From the NCBI RefSeq assembly GCF_028705895.1, contig NZ_JAQWCQ010000002.1:54294-118293 (forward strand): 64,000 bases of DNA. Direction: 5' to 3'. The notes beneath the pieces were generated by a model that worked only from the letters and a program-made list of their open reading frames with translations, was not told the origin of the DNA and made no database searches. Of the stretch, positions 56,264-64,000 are shown piece after piece. Made by a program: the position numbers and the translations under genes. How positions within the stretch are numbered: position 1 is the stretch's first letter; the number at the start of each line of letters is the position of its first letter. Source of the DNA: Massilibacteroides sp. (GTDB lineage Bacteria > Bacteroidota > Bacteroidia > Bacteroidales > Tannerellaceae).

Positions 56264-56992
56264 ATGAAGAGAGTTGCGTTAATTACTGGAGGGACAAAAG
56301 GAATAGGACGTGCAATTGCTACTACGCTGGCACAAAAAGGATATAATCTGATCCTGACTTATTCTACAGACCACAAGTCCGCTGAAGATACGGCTGTTGC
56401 CCTTCTAAAGGATTATAAGGTTGAGACTCGTCTTCTTCAAGCGGATATTACAATGCCAGACTCGATAGGGCAGATAGATAAATATATTGAAGATTATGAT
56501 CTCAGGATTGATGCATTGATCTTAAATGCCGGAATTACCTGTCGCGACACTTTTGAAGAAATAACACTTAAAGACTGGGAAAGAGTTTTCTTTGCGAATG
56601 TACATTTCCCTGTTTTTCTTTTACAAAAAATAATAGGAAAGATAAACGCAGGAGGTTCTGTTGTCTTTACCGGTTCTTTGATGGGGATAGAGCCTCATTC
56701 CGTTTCGTTAGCTTATGGTGTCTCAAAAACAGCCGTACATTCTTTGGTTAAGAATCTGGTGAAGTTTTTAGTTCCGTATGATTTGAGAGTGAACGCGGTT
56801 GCTCCGGGATTTGTAGATACCGAATGGCAGAAAACGAAACCTGCTGAAATCCGCAAAAATATTGAGTCGAAAATAGCTGTAGGAAGGTTTTGTAAACCGG
56901 AAGAAATAGGGAATGTTTTCCTTATGTTGATAGAAAATACTTATTTTAACGGAGAAGTCGTCGTAGTTGACGGAGGATATTTATACAAATAA
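56264..56992 (+). CDS. Short-chain dehydrogenase/reductase (FabG-like)
   Basis: A 242-residue classical SDR with NAD(P) motif TGGTKGIGRAIA (residues 8-19), LNAGIT, the catalytic Ser in FTGSLMG and YGVSKTA (YxxxK), and the C-terminal substrate loop VNAVAPGFVDTEW. FabG-like by sequence, but its position between a cytidylyltransferase and a CDP-alcohol phosphatidyltransferase makes a lipid-headgroup or polar-intermediate oxidoreductase more likely than bulk fatty-acid synthesis. It begins 6 bp after the previous gene. The cofactor preference is not readable. Confidence 0.86.
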   Translation: MKRVALITGGTKGIGRAIATTLAQKGYNLILTYSTDHKSAEDTAVALLKDYKVETRLLQADITMPDSIGQIDKYIEDYDLRIDALILNAGITCRDTFEEITLKDWERVFFANVHFPVFLLQKIIGKINAGGSVVFTGSLMGIEPHSVSLAYGVSKTAVHSLVKNLVKFLVPYDLRVNAVAPGFVDTEWQKTKPAEIRKNIESKIAVGRFCKPEEIGNVFLMLIENTYFNGEVVVVDGGYLYK

Positions 56993-57005
56993 AAGAATTA
57001 ATTTG

Positions 57006-57893
57006 ATGGGAGATATTAATAAAGAGTACGAAGCGTCGCTAAAATCAATTGAAACAGAAAATAAAGTTGATCGTGTTTTTTATCGTCCTATCGGATTTCG
57101 TATTGCACGGCTTTTGAAAGATACAGGGATAACTCCTAATGTCATTACGATCATATCCATTTTTGTAGGTGGAGTCGTAGGGTATTTCTTTTATGTAAAC
57201 AATATAGTATATACTATAATCGGTATTCTACTCCTTGTTTTTGCTAATATTCTGGATTGTGTAGATGGTCAATTAGCCAGAATGACAGGCATAAAATCAG
57301 CAATAGGTCGTATTTTAGACGGAATGGCCGGCGATATATGGTTTACTTCTATCTATATTGGTTTTGCGCTTCGTCTGATGAATATTTACGATACCGCGTG
57401 GTTCTTTGGCCTTGCCGTATTATCCGGATTATCTCATTTGATTCAGGCTAATATAACAGATTATTATAAAACATTACATTTGTTTTTTATTAGTAAAGAA
57501 AAAGGATCGGAGTTTCAATCCTTACAACAAGTAAAGGAGAAACATAAAGCTATGAAGCCGGGTATAAACAAGACTTTTTATCTTCTTTATATAGGATATA
57601 CCTATCTACAGGTAAAAGCAACTCCTTGTTTGCAGAAAATGCTGGCGCAATTGTCTGCTCAATTCGGAGATGATATCCCTGACAATATAAGACAAAATTT
57701 TCGTTCGAGAAGTTTAGCATTGATGCCATATATTGATTTGCTTACATTTAATGGACGCACAATCGTAATGTTCATTATTGTATTGACCGGACATGTCTGG
57801 ATTTATTTTCTCTATGAAATAATCGTACTTAATCTTGTGCTGATATTCGTAATGAATAGGCATGAAAAAATGTGTGCGGCTTTTTTGAAATAA
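57006..57893 (+). CDS. CDP-alcohol phosphatidyltransferase family protein
   Basis: A 295-residue integral membrane enzyme; I use the ATG at 57006, 13 bp after the SDR stop. The hallmark DG(x)2AR(x)8G(x)3D(x)3D motif is present as DCVDGQLARMTGIKSAIG followed by RILDGMAGD, giving the metal-binding Asp cluster. Several helices flank it (VITIISIFVGGVVGYFF, IIGILLLVFANILD). Such enzymes condense a CDP-alcohol with a diacylglycerol, or CDP-diacylglycerol with an alcohol. The adjacent cytidylyltransferase suggests the first mode. It does not look like PgsA or PssA in length or tail. The product lipid is unknown. Confidence 0.88.
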   Translation: MGDINKEYEASLKSIETENKVDRVFYRPIGFRIARLLKDTGITPNVITIISIFVGGVVGYFFYVNNIVYTIIGILLLVFANILDCVDGQLARMTGIKSAIGRILDGMAGDIWFTSIYIGFALRLMNIYDTAWFFGLAVLSGLSHLIQANITDYYKTLHLFFISKEKGSEFQSLQQVKEKHKAMKPGINKTFYLLYIGYTYLQVKATPCLQKMLAQLSAQFGDDIPDNIRQNFRSRSLALMPYIDLLTFNGRTIVMFIIVLTGHVWIYFLYEIIVLNLVLIFVMNRHEKMCAAFLK

Positions 57894-57900
57894 TTTGCTT

Positions 57901-58737
57901 ATGAAAAAAACTGTTGTTGATATTAATGATCTGCAAAAGCTCAGTTCTTTTTTCAACACGACGATAGGGCGTTTTTTAGGTAATTGGTTCTTGAAAATAT
58001 TTTGTGTTGAAAAAGTGAATAAGGTTCATAGCCGGAATTGTCATTTGCGTGGATCTGAGTTTACGTCTGCTTTATTGTCTGATCCTTTGATTGATCTCAA
58101 GTATGTCGTACATAATAAGGAAATTCTGGGCCAACTTCCGAAAGGAGCTTTTGCTACTATATCTAATCATCCCATTGGTTCGTTAGACGGAATAATTCTG
58201 ATTGATATCTTTGCCTCAATCCGACCTGATTTTAAAGTAATGGTTAACGGAGTTCTGGAGAATATCGGAGCTATGGAAGATAACTTTATTTCTGTTAAGC
58301 CTGATTCTAAAAAAGAAGGAGCTAATCTTCAGAATGTAAATGGAGTTAGAGAATCTTTAAGCAGGCTGAGGCATGGTTCACCTGTAGGCTTTTTCCCTGC
58401 AGGAGCAATTTCATTTTATAATAAAAAAGAAAAGAGAATAAAAGACTTAGCTTGGACTCATAGTGTGGTTAAACTAATAAAAAAAGCCAAAGTTCCTATT
58501 TGTCCTGTTTTTTTTGATTTTTATAATACAGGCTTTTTCTATTGGTTAGGCCGGATCGACTGGCGAATAAGGACATTGCGTATTCCTGCAGAAGCATTTA
58601 ATAAACGGGGTAAAATAGCAGATGTCTATATTGGTAATCTGATTTCGGTAGAAGAGATTCAAAATCTTGATGACGAAGATTTAGCAAGCTATCTTTATGA
58701 AGCAACGTATAACGCTAAAAATATCCCTCAAAAGTAG
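57901..58737 (+). CDS. Lysophospholipid-type acyltransferase
   Basis: A 278-residue acyltransferase from the ATG at 57901, 7 bp after the previous gene; an in-frame TTG six bases upstream is less likely. It has the motif NHPIGSLDG, the HX5D variant of the PlsC NHX4D seen in related Bacteroidetes O-acyltransferases, a later FFPAGAIS (matching the FPEG/PAG block 3) and PICPVFFDFYNTG (block 4). No clear membrane helix beyond an amphipathic N-terminus. It could acylate a lyso-lipid made by the preceding enzymes, or a glycine- or ornithine-type lipid. It closes the four-gene cassette. Confidence 0.85.
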   Translation: MKKTVVDINDLQKLSSFFNTTIGRFLGNWFLKIFCVEKVNKVHSRNCHLRGSEFTSALLSDPLIDLKYVVHNKEILGQLPKGAFATISNHPIGSLDGIILIDIFASIRPDFKVMVNGVLENIGAMEDNFISVKPDSKKEGANLQNVNGVRESLSRLRHGSPVGFFPAGAISFYNKKEKRIKDLAWTHSVVKLIKKAKVPICPVFFDFYNTGFFYWLGRIDWRIRTLRIPAEAFNKRGKIADVYIGNLISVEEIQNLDDEDLASYLYEATYNAKNIPQK

Positions 58738-58775
58738 ATTCGCGTGTAAATAGTGGATTTATGAATTAAGATTCG

Positions 58776-58783
58776 TAATTTTG
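58776..58783 (+). promoter_or_regulatory. Bacteroidetes -7 promoter element for the sigma-54-type activator
   Basis: TAATTTTG (TAnnTTTG), 37 bp upstream of the ATG at 58821. I see no sigma-54 GG-N10-GC site here. Confidence 0.45.
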
Positions 58784-58820
58784 TGGCTTAACAGGACTTT
58801 TAATAGGATGTATTATCAAA

Positions 58821-60008
58821 ATGAAGATCGACGTACAACAAATTAAGCAGCGTTTTGGAATCATAGGAAACAGTCCTCTTTTAAATAGGGCGATTGATGT
58901 GGCATTACAGGTGGCTCCAACAGATCTGTCGGTGTTGATAACCGGTGAGAGTGGGGTTGGTAAAGAGAGTTTTCCGCAGATTATACATCTAAATAGTGCA
59001 AGAAAGCACGGACAATATATTGCCGTAAACTGTGGCGCTATCCCAGAAGGAACAATAGACTCAGAATTGTTTGGTCACGAAAAAGGATCGTTTACCGGGG
59101 CGTTAGCTGACAGGAAGGGATATTTTGAAGTCGCAGATGGAGGAACTATTTTCTTGGACGAAGTAGGGGAGTTGCCCATTCCTACGCAAGCACGACTGCT
59201 TCGTGTATTGGAATCCGGTGAATTTATTAAAGTCGGTTCTTCAAAAGTCCTGAAGACAAATGTACGTATTGTTGCAGCAACGAATGTTAATCTTACACAA
59301 GCCGTTGCCGAGGGTAAATTCAGAGAAGATTTGTTTTATCGTTTAAGTACTGTGCCTATAATGGTGCCATCCCTGCGTGAGCGTCCCGATGATATTTATC
59401 TTTTATTTCGCAAGTTTGCAGGTGATTGTGCTGAAAAATATCGTATGCCTGCCATTAAACTAAGTGATGATGCCAAACAATTGTTGCAATCTTACCGATG
59501 GCCGGGCAATGTCAGAGAACTAAAGAACTTGACAGAGCGTATTTCGGTCATAGAAGAAGAACGGACAATTACATCTGATACTCTGAAACAATATCTTCCT
59601 GATTCTCAAGTAGAGAAATTGCCTGTTTTAGTGAAAAACGCATCCGACTATAAAATGTTTAATAGTGAACGGGAAATACTATATCAAGTGCTTTTTGATA
59701 TGAAAAAGGATGTGAACGAATTAAAAGAATTAGTTCATGGTCTTATGTCGGGCAGTATTGCCGTAACAACAAAAGAAGACGAACCCAATTTTACGCACCA
59801 TACTCATCACCCTAAAGTACATCATATGGATCATGTGATCCAAGAGGCGGAAACAGTTGAAGAAACCCTTTCTTTAGAAGATGCAGAAAAGGAAATGATT
59901 CGAAGAACATTAGAAAAATATAATGGAAGAAGAAAAAGTGCGGCTGCAGAACTTAAAATTTCTGAACGTACTTTGTATCGAAAAATCAAAGAATACAACC
60001 TTGAATAA
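58821..60008 (+). CDS. Sigma-54-interacting AAA+ transcriptional activator without receiver domain
   Basis: A 395-residue cytosolic enhancer-binding-type regulator. The AAA+ domain starts almost at the N-terminus: Walker A GESGVGKE, the sigma-54 contact loop GSFTGA (a GAFTGA variant) in LFGHEKGSFTGALADRKG, Walker B GGTIFLDEVGELP, and the RWPGNVREL sensor-2 region. A linker of about 70 residues contains THHTHHPKVHHMDH (seven His, codons at 59796-59834), followed by a Fis-type HTH (RRKSAAAELKISERTLYRKI). No receiver, GAF or PAS domain is present. It is followed by lptE after 10 bp, so it may be autoregulated with envelope genes. The His cluster suggests metal response, which is inference. Confidence 0.9.
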   Translation: MKIDVQQIKQRFGIIGNSPLLNRAIDVALQVAPTDLSVLITGESGVGKESFPQIIHLNSARKHGQYIAVNCGAIPEGTIDSELFGHEKGSFTGALADRKGYFEVADGGTIFLDEVGELPIPTQARLLRVLESGEFIKVGSSKVLKTNVRIVAATNVNLTQAVAEGKFREDLFYRLSTVPIMVPSLRERPDDIYLLFRKFAGDCAEKYRMPAIKLSDDAKQLLQSYRWPGNVRELKNLTERISVIEEERTITSDTLKQYLPDSQVEKLPVLVKNASDYKMFNSEREILYQVLFDMKKDVNELKELVHGLMSGSIAVTTKEDEPNFTHHTHHPKVHHMDHVIQEAETVEETLSLEDAEKEMIRRTLEKYNGRRKSAAAELKISERTLYRKIKEYNLE

Positions 60009-60018
60009 ATTAAAGACG

Positions 60019-60534
60019 ATGCAAAATAAAACGAATATAGTCGCTTTTTTTATGTTTTTCCTGTTGATTTTGGCTGGATGTTCAATCTCTTATACCTTTA
60101 ATGGGGCTTCGATTGATTATACCAAAGTTAAATCTATTACAATTCGTGATTTTCCGAATCAAGCCCCTTTGGTGTATCCTCCCTTGGCTCAGTCTTTCAC
60201 TGAAGGTCTAAAAGATAAATATATCCGACAAACACGTTTGCAAATCACTCCCGATAATGGCGATCTGTCTTTAGAAGGAGAAATTACGGGTTATGCTTTT
60301 TCGCAGTTGGCCGTAAAAGAAGATGCTTATGCATCGGAAACACAGTTGACAATTACAATCCGTGTCCGTTATCAAAATCAAGTAAGTCCCGAAGAAGACT
60401 TTGAGCAAACTTTTTCAGCCTACCGTACTTTTCAAAATGACCAGATGCCTCAGGACGTACAAGACGAACTTTGCCAGGAGATTATAGAAGAATTAGCCGA
60501 TCAGATTTATAATGCCACAGTAGCTAATTGGTAA
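60019..60534 (+). CDS. lptE: LptE, LPS-assembly lipoprotein
   Basis: Outer-membrane lipoprotein that plugs LptD. The ATG at 60019 gives signal MQNKTNIVAFFMFFLLILAGC with lipidated Cys21; a longer frame overlaps the regulator gene and lacks a signal at its start. The mature 150 residues fit Bacteroidetes LptE: CSISYTFNGASIDYTKVKSI, then FPNQAPLVYPPLAQSFTEGL, LSLEGEITGYAFS and VRYQNQVSPEEDFEQTFSAY. Length of about 172 residues is typical. It is 10 bp after the regulator and directly abuts the next gene. Confidence 0.88.
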   Translation: MQNKTNIVAFFMFFLLILAGCSISYTFNGASIDYTKVKSITIRDFPNQAPLVYPPLAQSFTEGLKDKYIRQTRLQITPDNGDLSLEGEITGYAFSQLAVKEDAYASETQLTITIRVRYQNQVSPEEDFEQTFSAYRTFQNDQMPQDVQDELCQEIIEELADQIYNATVANW

Positions 60535-61290
60535 ATGGAAACTTCTTTTCCATATCAGCTTATAGAAGATGCTTCATTGTTTACGGATGAAACATTAGTT
60601 CGTCTAAAACAGATTGTCGATCGTTATCCGTGTTTTTCTGTTGCTAAGATATTATACCTGAAGAATCTGGCGGTCCTTAACGATCCGATTTTCCCATCCG
60701 AATTAAAAAGATTAGCTATATCCATCCCTGATAGACGAAAATTATTTCTTTTGATTGAAGATAAACTACCTCATCAATCGTCTATTACAATGGTAAAAGA
60801 AGAAGAACGAACAGACGCTTTTGGCTTGATAGAAGAATTCTTGTCGAGCCAGCAGACTTCTACTTCTTCTGATTTGAATGATCTGTTGCTTAATTCTTCT
60901 GTTTCTTCAGATTATATCTATTGGTCAATGTCCAAACAAACGAAATCCGAAGAACCTGAAACGGCGAAACTTGAACATCATCAACTTATAGATTCATTTA
61001 TAGCCGAAGATGAAAAACGACCAAGAAGACTGTCTCTAATGTCGGATTCTGAGTCTGACAAACAAGTGGATCAGCCTGATGAGGCGCTTGAACCTGACTT
61101 TTTAAAACCTCAGGATGATTCGTTTTTTACAGAAACATTAGCCCAGATTTATATAAAACAAAAGCGCTATGAACGTGCCTTACAAATAATTGAAAAATTA
61201 AGCTTGAAATATCCGGAAAAAAATGTTTACTTTGCAGACCAAATACGATTCCTTGAAAAATTGATTATTAACAATAAAAATATAAAATAA
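60535..61290 (+). CDS. TPR-like hypothetical protein between lptE and secG
   Basis: A 251-residue soluble protein without a signal peptide. The N-terminal part is helical (ETLVRLKQIVDRYPCFSVAK) and the C-terminus has a clear TPR-like pair, QIYIKQKRYERALQIIEKLS followed by LKYPEKNVYFADQIRFLEKL. A charged, low-complexity middle (KRPRRLSLMSDSESDKQVDQ) joins them. I do not recognise a named family; similar small proteins occur in this position in other Bacteroidales as far as I recall. Start codon abuts the lptE stop with no spacing, and secG begins 1 bp after its stop, so the three are co-translated. Confidence 0.75.
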   Translation: METSFPYQLIEDASLFTDETLVRLKQIVDRYPCFSVAKILYLKNLAVLNDPIFPSELKRLAISIPDRRKLFLLIEDKLPHQSSITMVKEEERTDAFGLIEEFLSSQQTSTSSDLNDLLLNSSVSSDYIYWSMSKQTKSEEPETAKLEHHQLIDSFIAEDEKRPRRLSLMSDSESDKQVDQPDEALEPDFLKPQDDSFFTETLAQIYIKQKRYERALQIIEKLSLKYPEKNVYFADQIRFLEKLIINNKNIK

Positions 61291-61291
61291 G

Positions 61292-61660
61292 ATGTATGTA
61301 TTTATTTCAGTTCTGATCCTTATAGCATCATTACTATTAATCTTGATTGTGTTGATTCAGAATTCAAAAGGAGGAGGTCTTGCTTCCGGTTTTTCTTCAT
61401 CTAATCAGATTATGGGAGTTCGTAAAACAACAGACTTTCTTGAAAAAGCTACTTGGACTTTGGCAGGAACTGTTATTGTATTAAGTATTGTCATTACTTC
61501 TTTTATCCCTCATTCTCAAACTGTACAACAATCAGAAATCAGAGAACAGGTGAATGAGGCAGTAGCTGTTGATCCGGGAACCGTTGCTCCTAATTTTGGA
61601 ACTGCGCAACAAGCACCCGAAGAGGCTCCTGCAACAACTCCGGAGAAAGAAGAAAAATAA
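61292..61660 (+). CDS. secG: Preprotein translocase subunit SecG
   Basis: Small inner-membrane subunit of the SecYEG translocon. The 122-residue product has two hydrophobic helices (VFISVLILIASLLLILIVLI at residues 3-22 and the segment around WTLAGTVIVLSIVITSF at 51-67) around the conserved QNSKGGGLASGF loop (residues 23-34). The C-terminal tail is acidic and Pro/Ala-rich (TAQQAPEEAPATTPEKEEK), longer than in E. coli but usual in Bacteroidetes. It starts 1 bp after the TPR-like gene and ends before a terminator. Confidence 0.93.
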   Translation: MYVFISVLILIASLLLILIVLIQNSKGGGLASGFSSSNQIMGVRKTTDFLEKATWTLAGTVIVLSIVITSFIPHSQTVQQSEIREQVNEAVAVDPGTVAPNFGTAQQAPEEAPATTPEKEEK

Positions 61661-61681
61661 AATAGTTGTAATCGAGTGAAT

Positions 61682-61723
61682 AAAAAAATAAGGTGTGTCA
61701 ATTCTGGCACACCTTATTTTTTT
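61682..61723. terminator. Bidirectional intrinsic terminator
   Basis: A long stem, AAATAAGGTGTG (61686-61697) with CACACCTTATTT (61708-61719), extended by A-T pairs on both sides to give U-runs in either direction. It lies between the convergent secG and C1 peptidase genes. Confidence 0.85.
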
Positions 61724-61739
61724 ATTCATGATCTATTTT

Positions 61740-62927
61740 TTATTTCAAACCTAATTTACTTTTTATAGCATTAGGTATTGCATTCTTGTGAACAACAATA
61801 TTCATTGTTTTGTAACTTACAAACGCTTCAGAAGCATACCAAGTTCCTTTGTATTTATTGTCTGTTCCCCATGAGTTTTTAACCATATAGAATTTTGTAC
61901 CATTCTGATCTTTAGCAATGCCGTATATCTGCATGCCGTGATCATCTGTTGTCTGGTAATTATCATAAGCTTGTTGGCGTAATTCTTGAGTGATAGTAAG
62001 CTCTTTACAAGGGCTTTCCAACATCTTTCTGATCTTTTCATCCTTTTCTTTACTGCTAAGTCCTACCCATTTGTCCTGATCAGAACCGGAAGTTTCCATC
62101 GCTTCAATATCCGGAACTACCGCTACACCATTACGGGTAAATCCCTTTTCACTTACATCAGATCCCCAAGCAATTGTATAACCTGTATTTATTGCATTGT
62201 CAAAAACCTGCATGAACTCATCAAGAGGCAGGTTGTATGATTGAGACCAACGCCAGTTGTCTTGTATTTCTAAAGCAAAACTGGAATAAAAAGGCTGATG
62301 TGTGTAAGACGTTAATGAAACATAGTCATCCGGATTTACTCCTAATTCAGCGACAAAACTCTTTGGAGTGTATTCTTTGCCGTTATAGGTGAACTTTTGA
62401 GGAAGTTCTCCTAAATAAGCATCAATTGTAGCCTCAAATCCTTTCTTCCAGGCAGAGGACAGTTTGCCGTTTTTGTTCCCGACAACTGCTTTCACATAGG
62501 CACTTGTTACGGCCTCTAATTCACCATGAACGTGATTGTCTTCCCCGTATTCCAATCCCTTCATTACTGACTCCGGAACAATACCATAATGTTTTAATAC
62601 ATACATCACATCATAAAAAGATCCTCCCTGAGAATAAGGACTTACTCCATGAGTACGTACATATTTATCACCTTTGTCACGATAAGAATGACTAACAACG
62701 AACATTTCTGATAGATCATGTTCTCCTTTTCCCATACGGATCAATTCTGATTCGATGAATCCTAAACCGGAGTATGACCAGCATGTACCGGCACGGTTTT
62801 GGTTTTCTACAGGTGTAATCTTAAGTTCCTTAACAGGAGTGAATACATAGCCTTTCTCTTCCTGGGCTGATACGGTAGAGAAGGCGATAACCGACAATAA
62901 GGCAGCCGATACAATAATTTTCTTCAT
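61740..62927 (-). CDS. C1-family cysteine peptidase (aminopeptidase C/bleomycin hydrolase-like), secreted
   Basis: A 395-residue papain-fold peptidase. Signal peptide MKKIIVSAALLSVIAFSTVSAQ is clear, so it is exported, unlike the cytosolic PepC of lactic acid bacteria. The catalytic Cys lies in NRAGTCWSYSG (with the Gln in the preceding NQ), the catalytic His in DDHGMQIYGIA, and Asn in VKNSWGTDNKYKG. The DHGM and ESVMKGLEYG-type loops match bleomycin hydrolase-class enzymes. Length is a little short of PepC (about 440). It is a solitary gene with its own -7 box at 62958-62965. Confidence 0.9.
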   Translation of the reverse strand: MKKIIVSAALLSVIAFSTVSAQEEKGYVFTPVKELKITPVENQNRAGTCWSYSGLGFIESELIRMGKGEHDLSEMFVVSHSYRDKGDKYVRTHGVSPYSQGGSFYDVMYVLKHYGIVPESVMKGLEYGEDNHVHGELEAVTSAYVKAVVGNKNGKLSSAWKKGFEATIDAYLGELPQKFTYNGKEYTPKSFVAELGVNPDDYVSLTSYTHQPFYSSFALEIQDNWRWSQSYNLPLDEFMQVFDNAINTGYTIAWGSDVSEKGFTRNGVAVVPDIEAMETSGSDQDKWVGLSSKEKDEKIRKMLESPCKELTITQELRQQAYDNYQTTDDHGMQIYGIAKDQNGTKFYMVKNSWGTDNKYKGTWYASEAFVSYKTMNIVVHKNAIPNAIKSKLGLK

Positions 62928-62957
62928 TTTATATCTGTTTTAAGAGGTTATTTGCTA

Positions 62958-62965
62958 CAAATATA
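62958..62965 (-). promoter_or_regulatory. Bacteroidetes -7 promoter element for the C1 peptidase
   Basis: The minus strand reads TATATTTG (TAnnTTTG), 30 bp before the ATG at 62927. A plus-strand box lies nearby at 63000-63007 for proC. Confidence 0.45.
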
Positions 62966-62999
62966 CAACAACGGAGCCATTCTATCCTGCATTTTTATT

Positions 63000-63007
63000 T
63001 ACTTTTG
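63000..63007 (+). promoter_or_regulatory. Bacteroidetes -7 promoter element for proC
   Basis: TACTTTTG (TAnnTTTG), 32 bp upstream of the proC ATG at 63040. Confidence 0.45.
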
Positions 63008-63039
63008 TCTTTGTTGTCAAACTTAGTAACAGAGAATAA

Positions 63040-63840
63040 ATGAAAATAACAATTATCGGAGCGGGAAATATAGGTTTAGCCATAGCCCGTGGGATAGCAA
63101 AAGGTAGCCATGCCACTTCTTCAGATATTACTTGCACCGTACGTACAGAAGATTCTTATAACCGTTTAATAGCCACGGATTGTGAATTTAATCTCCTGCG
63201 AGATAATATTGAAGCCGTGAGAGGTGCAGACATAATTATTCTTGCCGTAAAACCTTGGCGAATAGAAGAAGTCTTGTTCCAGGTTCGTCCGTCGTTAGAT
63301 GATAAACAGATCATTGTATCAGTTGCTGCGGGAATAACGTTTGAACAACTGAATTCTTATCTGACACGAAATATGGATTATGATTCGGTTTCCCTGCCTG
63401 CATTATTTCGTGTTATGCCTAATACCGCGATTGAAGTAGGGAGCAGCATGACGTTTGTTTCTGCCTTCAACACGACGGAAGAGCAAACAAATCTTGTCTT
63501 AGACCTTTTTCGCGAATTAGGTAACGCTTTACTTGTTGAAGAACGTTTGATGGGGCCGGGAACAGCTCTTGCCTCCAGCGGTATTGCTTTTGCGATGCGT
63601 TATATGCGTGCCGCAATCGAAGGAGGAGTAGAGTTGGGGTTTTATCCGAAAGAAGCACAGGAAATCGTAGTTCATACGGTTAAGGGTGCTGTAGATCTGC
63701 TGCTTACAAATAGATCGAATCCGGAAACAGAAATAGACAAAGTGACTACTCCGGGTGGCGTTACAATCAAGGGATTAAATGAAATGGAATTATCCGGTTT
63801 TACTTCATCCGTGATTCGTGGGTTAAAAGCCAGCAAATAA
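63040..63840 (+). CDS. proC: Pyrroline-5-carboxylate reductase
   Basis: Last enzyme of proline synthesis, reducing pyrroline-5-carboxylate with NAD(P)H in the cytosol. The 266-residue product shows the dinucleotide motif IIGAGNIGLAIARG (residues 4-17), ADIIILAVKPWRIEEVL, RVMPNTAIEVGSSMTF, and the C-terminal signature TTPGGVTIKGLNEME. All are standard for ProC and the length is normal. It stands alone with its own promoter box and is followed by a short terminator. Confidence 0.96.
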   Translation: MKITIIGAGNIGLAIARGIAKGSHATSSDITCTVRTEDSYNRLIATDCEFNLLRDNIEAVRGADIIILAVKPWRIEEVLFQVRPSLDDKQIIVSVAAGITFEQLNSYLTRNMDYDSVSLPALFRVMPNTAIEVGSSMTFVSAFNTTEEQTNLVLDLFRELGNALLVEERLMGPGTALASSGIAFAMRYMRAAIEGGVELGFYPKEAQEIVVHTVKGAVDLLLTNRSNPETEIDKVTTPGGVTIKGLNEMELSGFTSSVIRGLKASK

Positions 63841-63870
63841 AACGACATTCTGTTTTCCTCGTCGTTTTTT
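63839..63870 (+). terminator. Intrinsic terminator after proC
   Basis: AAAACGAC (63839-63846) pairs with GTCGTTTT (63861-63868) followed by T residues, immediately after the proC stop. Confidence 0.7.
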
Positions 63871-64000
63871 AACTATATTTCCTCTATAAATTAAAGTCCA
63901 CGTATCGTCTTCTCCTATGCATGTGATAAGAGATTAAAAAAATTTCCTCTTCGAGCTTTATGCTCAGACGCAATTCCTTGCCTGAACGCTCCTTTATACC
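63871..64000. other. Right edge, unassigned
   Basis: About 130 bp. The minus strand is open from the edge to a TAG near 63890 and could be the 3' end of a gene whose product ends in a basic stretch (HRRRRYVDFNL), but this is too short to assign and a second minus-strand frame is also open here. Confidence 0.3.

Overview
The window is chromosomal DNA from a member of the Bacteroidota, most likely order Bacteroidales. The support is a SusC/SusD pair, a type IX secretion plug homologue, Na+-translocating NQR, OMPLA, several lipoproteins with short lipoboxes, and Bacteroidetes-type -7 boxes (TAnnTTTG) before many genes. The base composition is AT-rich. A family such as Tannerellaceae or Dysgonomonadaceae is possible but is only an impression. 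Genes are dense and no phage, integrase, transposase or CRISPR array is visible.

Layout. 1-3085 (-): nqrA, nqrB and the 5' part of nqrC; the operon continues beyond the left edge. 3222-8097: T9SS-plug-family protein, guanine deaminase and a BtuB-like TonB-dependent receptor. 8166-10680 (-): rpiB and tkt. 10843-14499 (-): galactose operon galM-gluP-galK. 14720-21982: a small membrane protein, outer-membrane phospholipase A, an AraC-type sensor domain lacking its DNA-binding domain, two patatin phospholipases, a ThiC-like protein that has lost its catalytic motifs, and three identical tandem tRNA-Arg(ACG) genes. 22069-26847 (-): htpG and clpC. 27266-41924 (-): one long polycistronic locus of ten genes: SusC, SusD, a small secreted protein, a SusE-position lipoprotein, a DUF4369-type lipoprotein, two tandem pairs of [DUF6057-like membrane protein + beta-propeller lipoprotein with a CxxCH haem motif], and a GH5 glycosidase. 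42273-45787 (-): pyrG and yidC. 46161-61660 (+): a long envelope-biogenesis run (coaX, outer-membrane protein, TPR protein, lptC, ppiD, rlmN, DUF4837, pdxA), then a compact four-gene lipid cassette (cytidylyltransferase, SDR, CDP-alcohol phosphatidyltransferase, acyltransferase), then a sigma-54-type activator, lptE, a TPR protein and secG. 61740-63840: secreted C1 peptidase and proC.

The most unusual items are: (1) the SusCD-GH5 locus with duplicated membrane-protein/haem-motif-lipoprotein pairs; (2) the ThiC homologue without the radical-SAM Cys motif or several substrate and metal motifs; (3) a 92-bp element present twice (4491-4582 and, inverted, 45955-46046), built on an exact 22-bp period with a 52-bp perfect palindrome in one copy; (4) the four-gene CDP-alcohol lipid cassette inside the lpt/sec envelope run; (5) a seven-histidine linker in the sigma-54-type activator. 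All family assignments come from reading motifs; no search was run.
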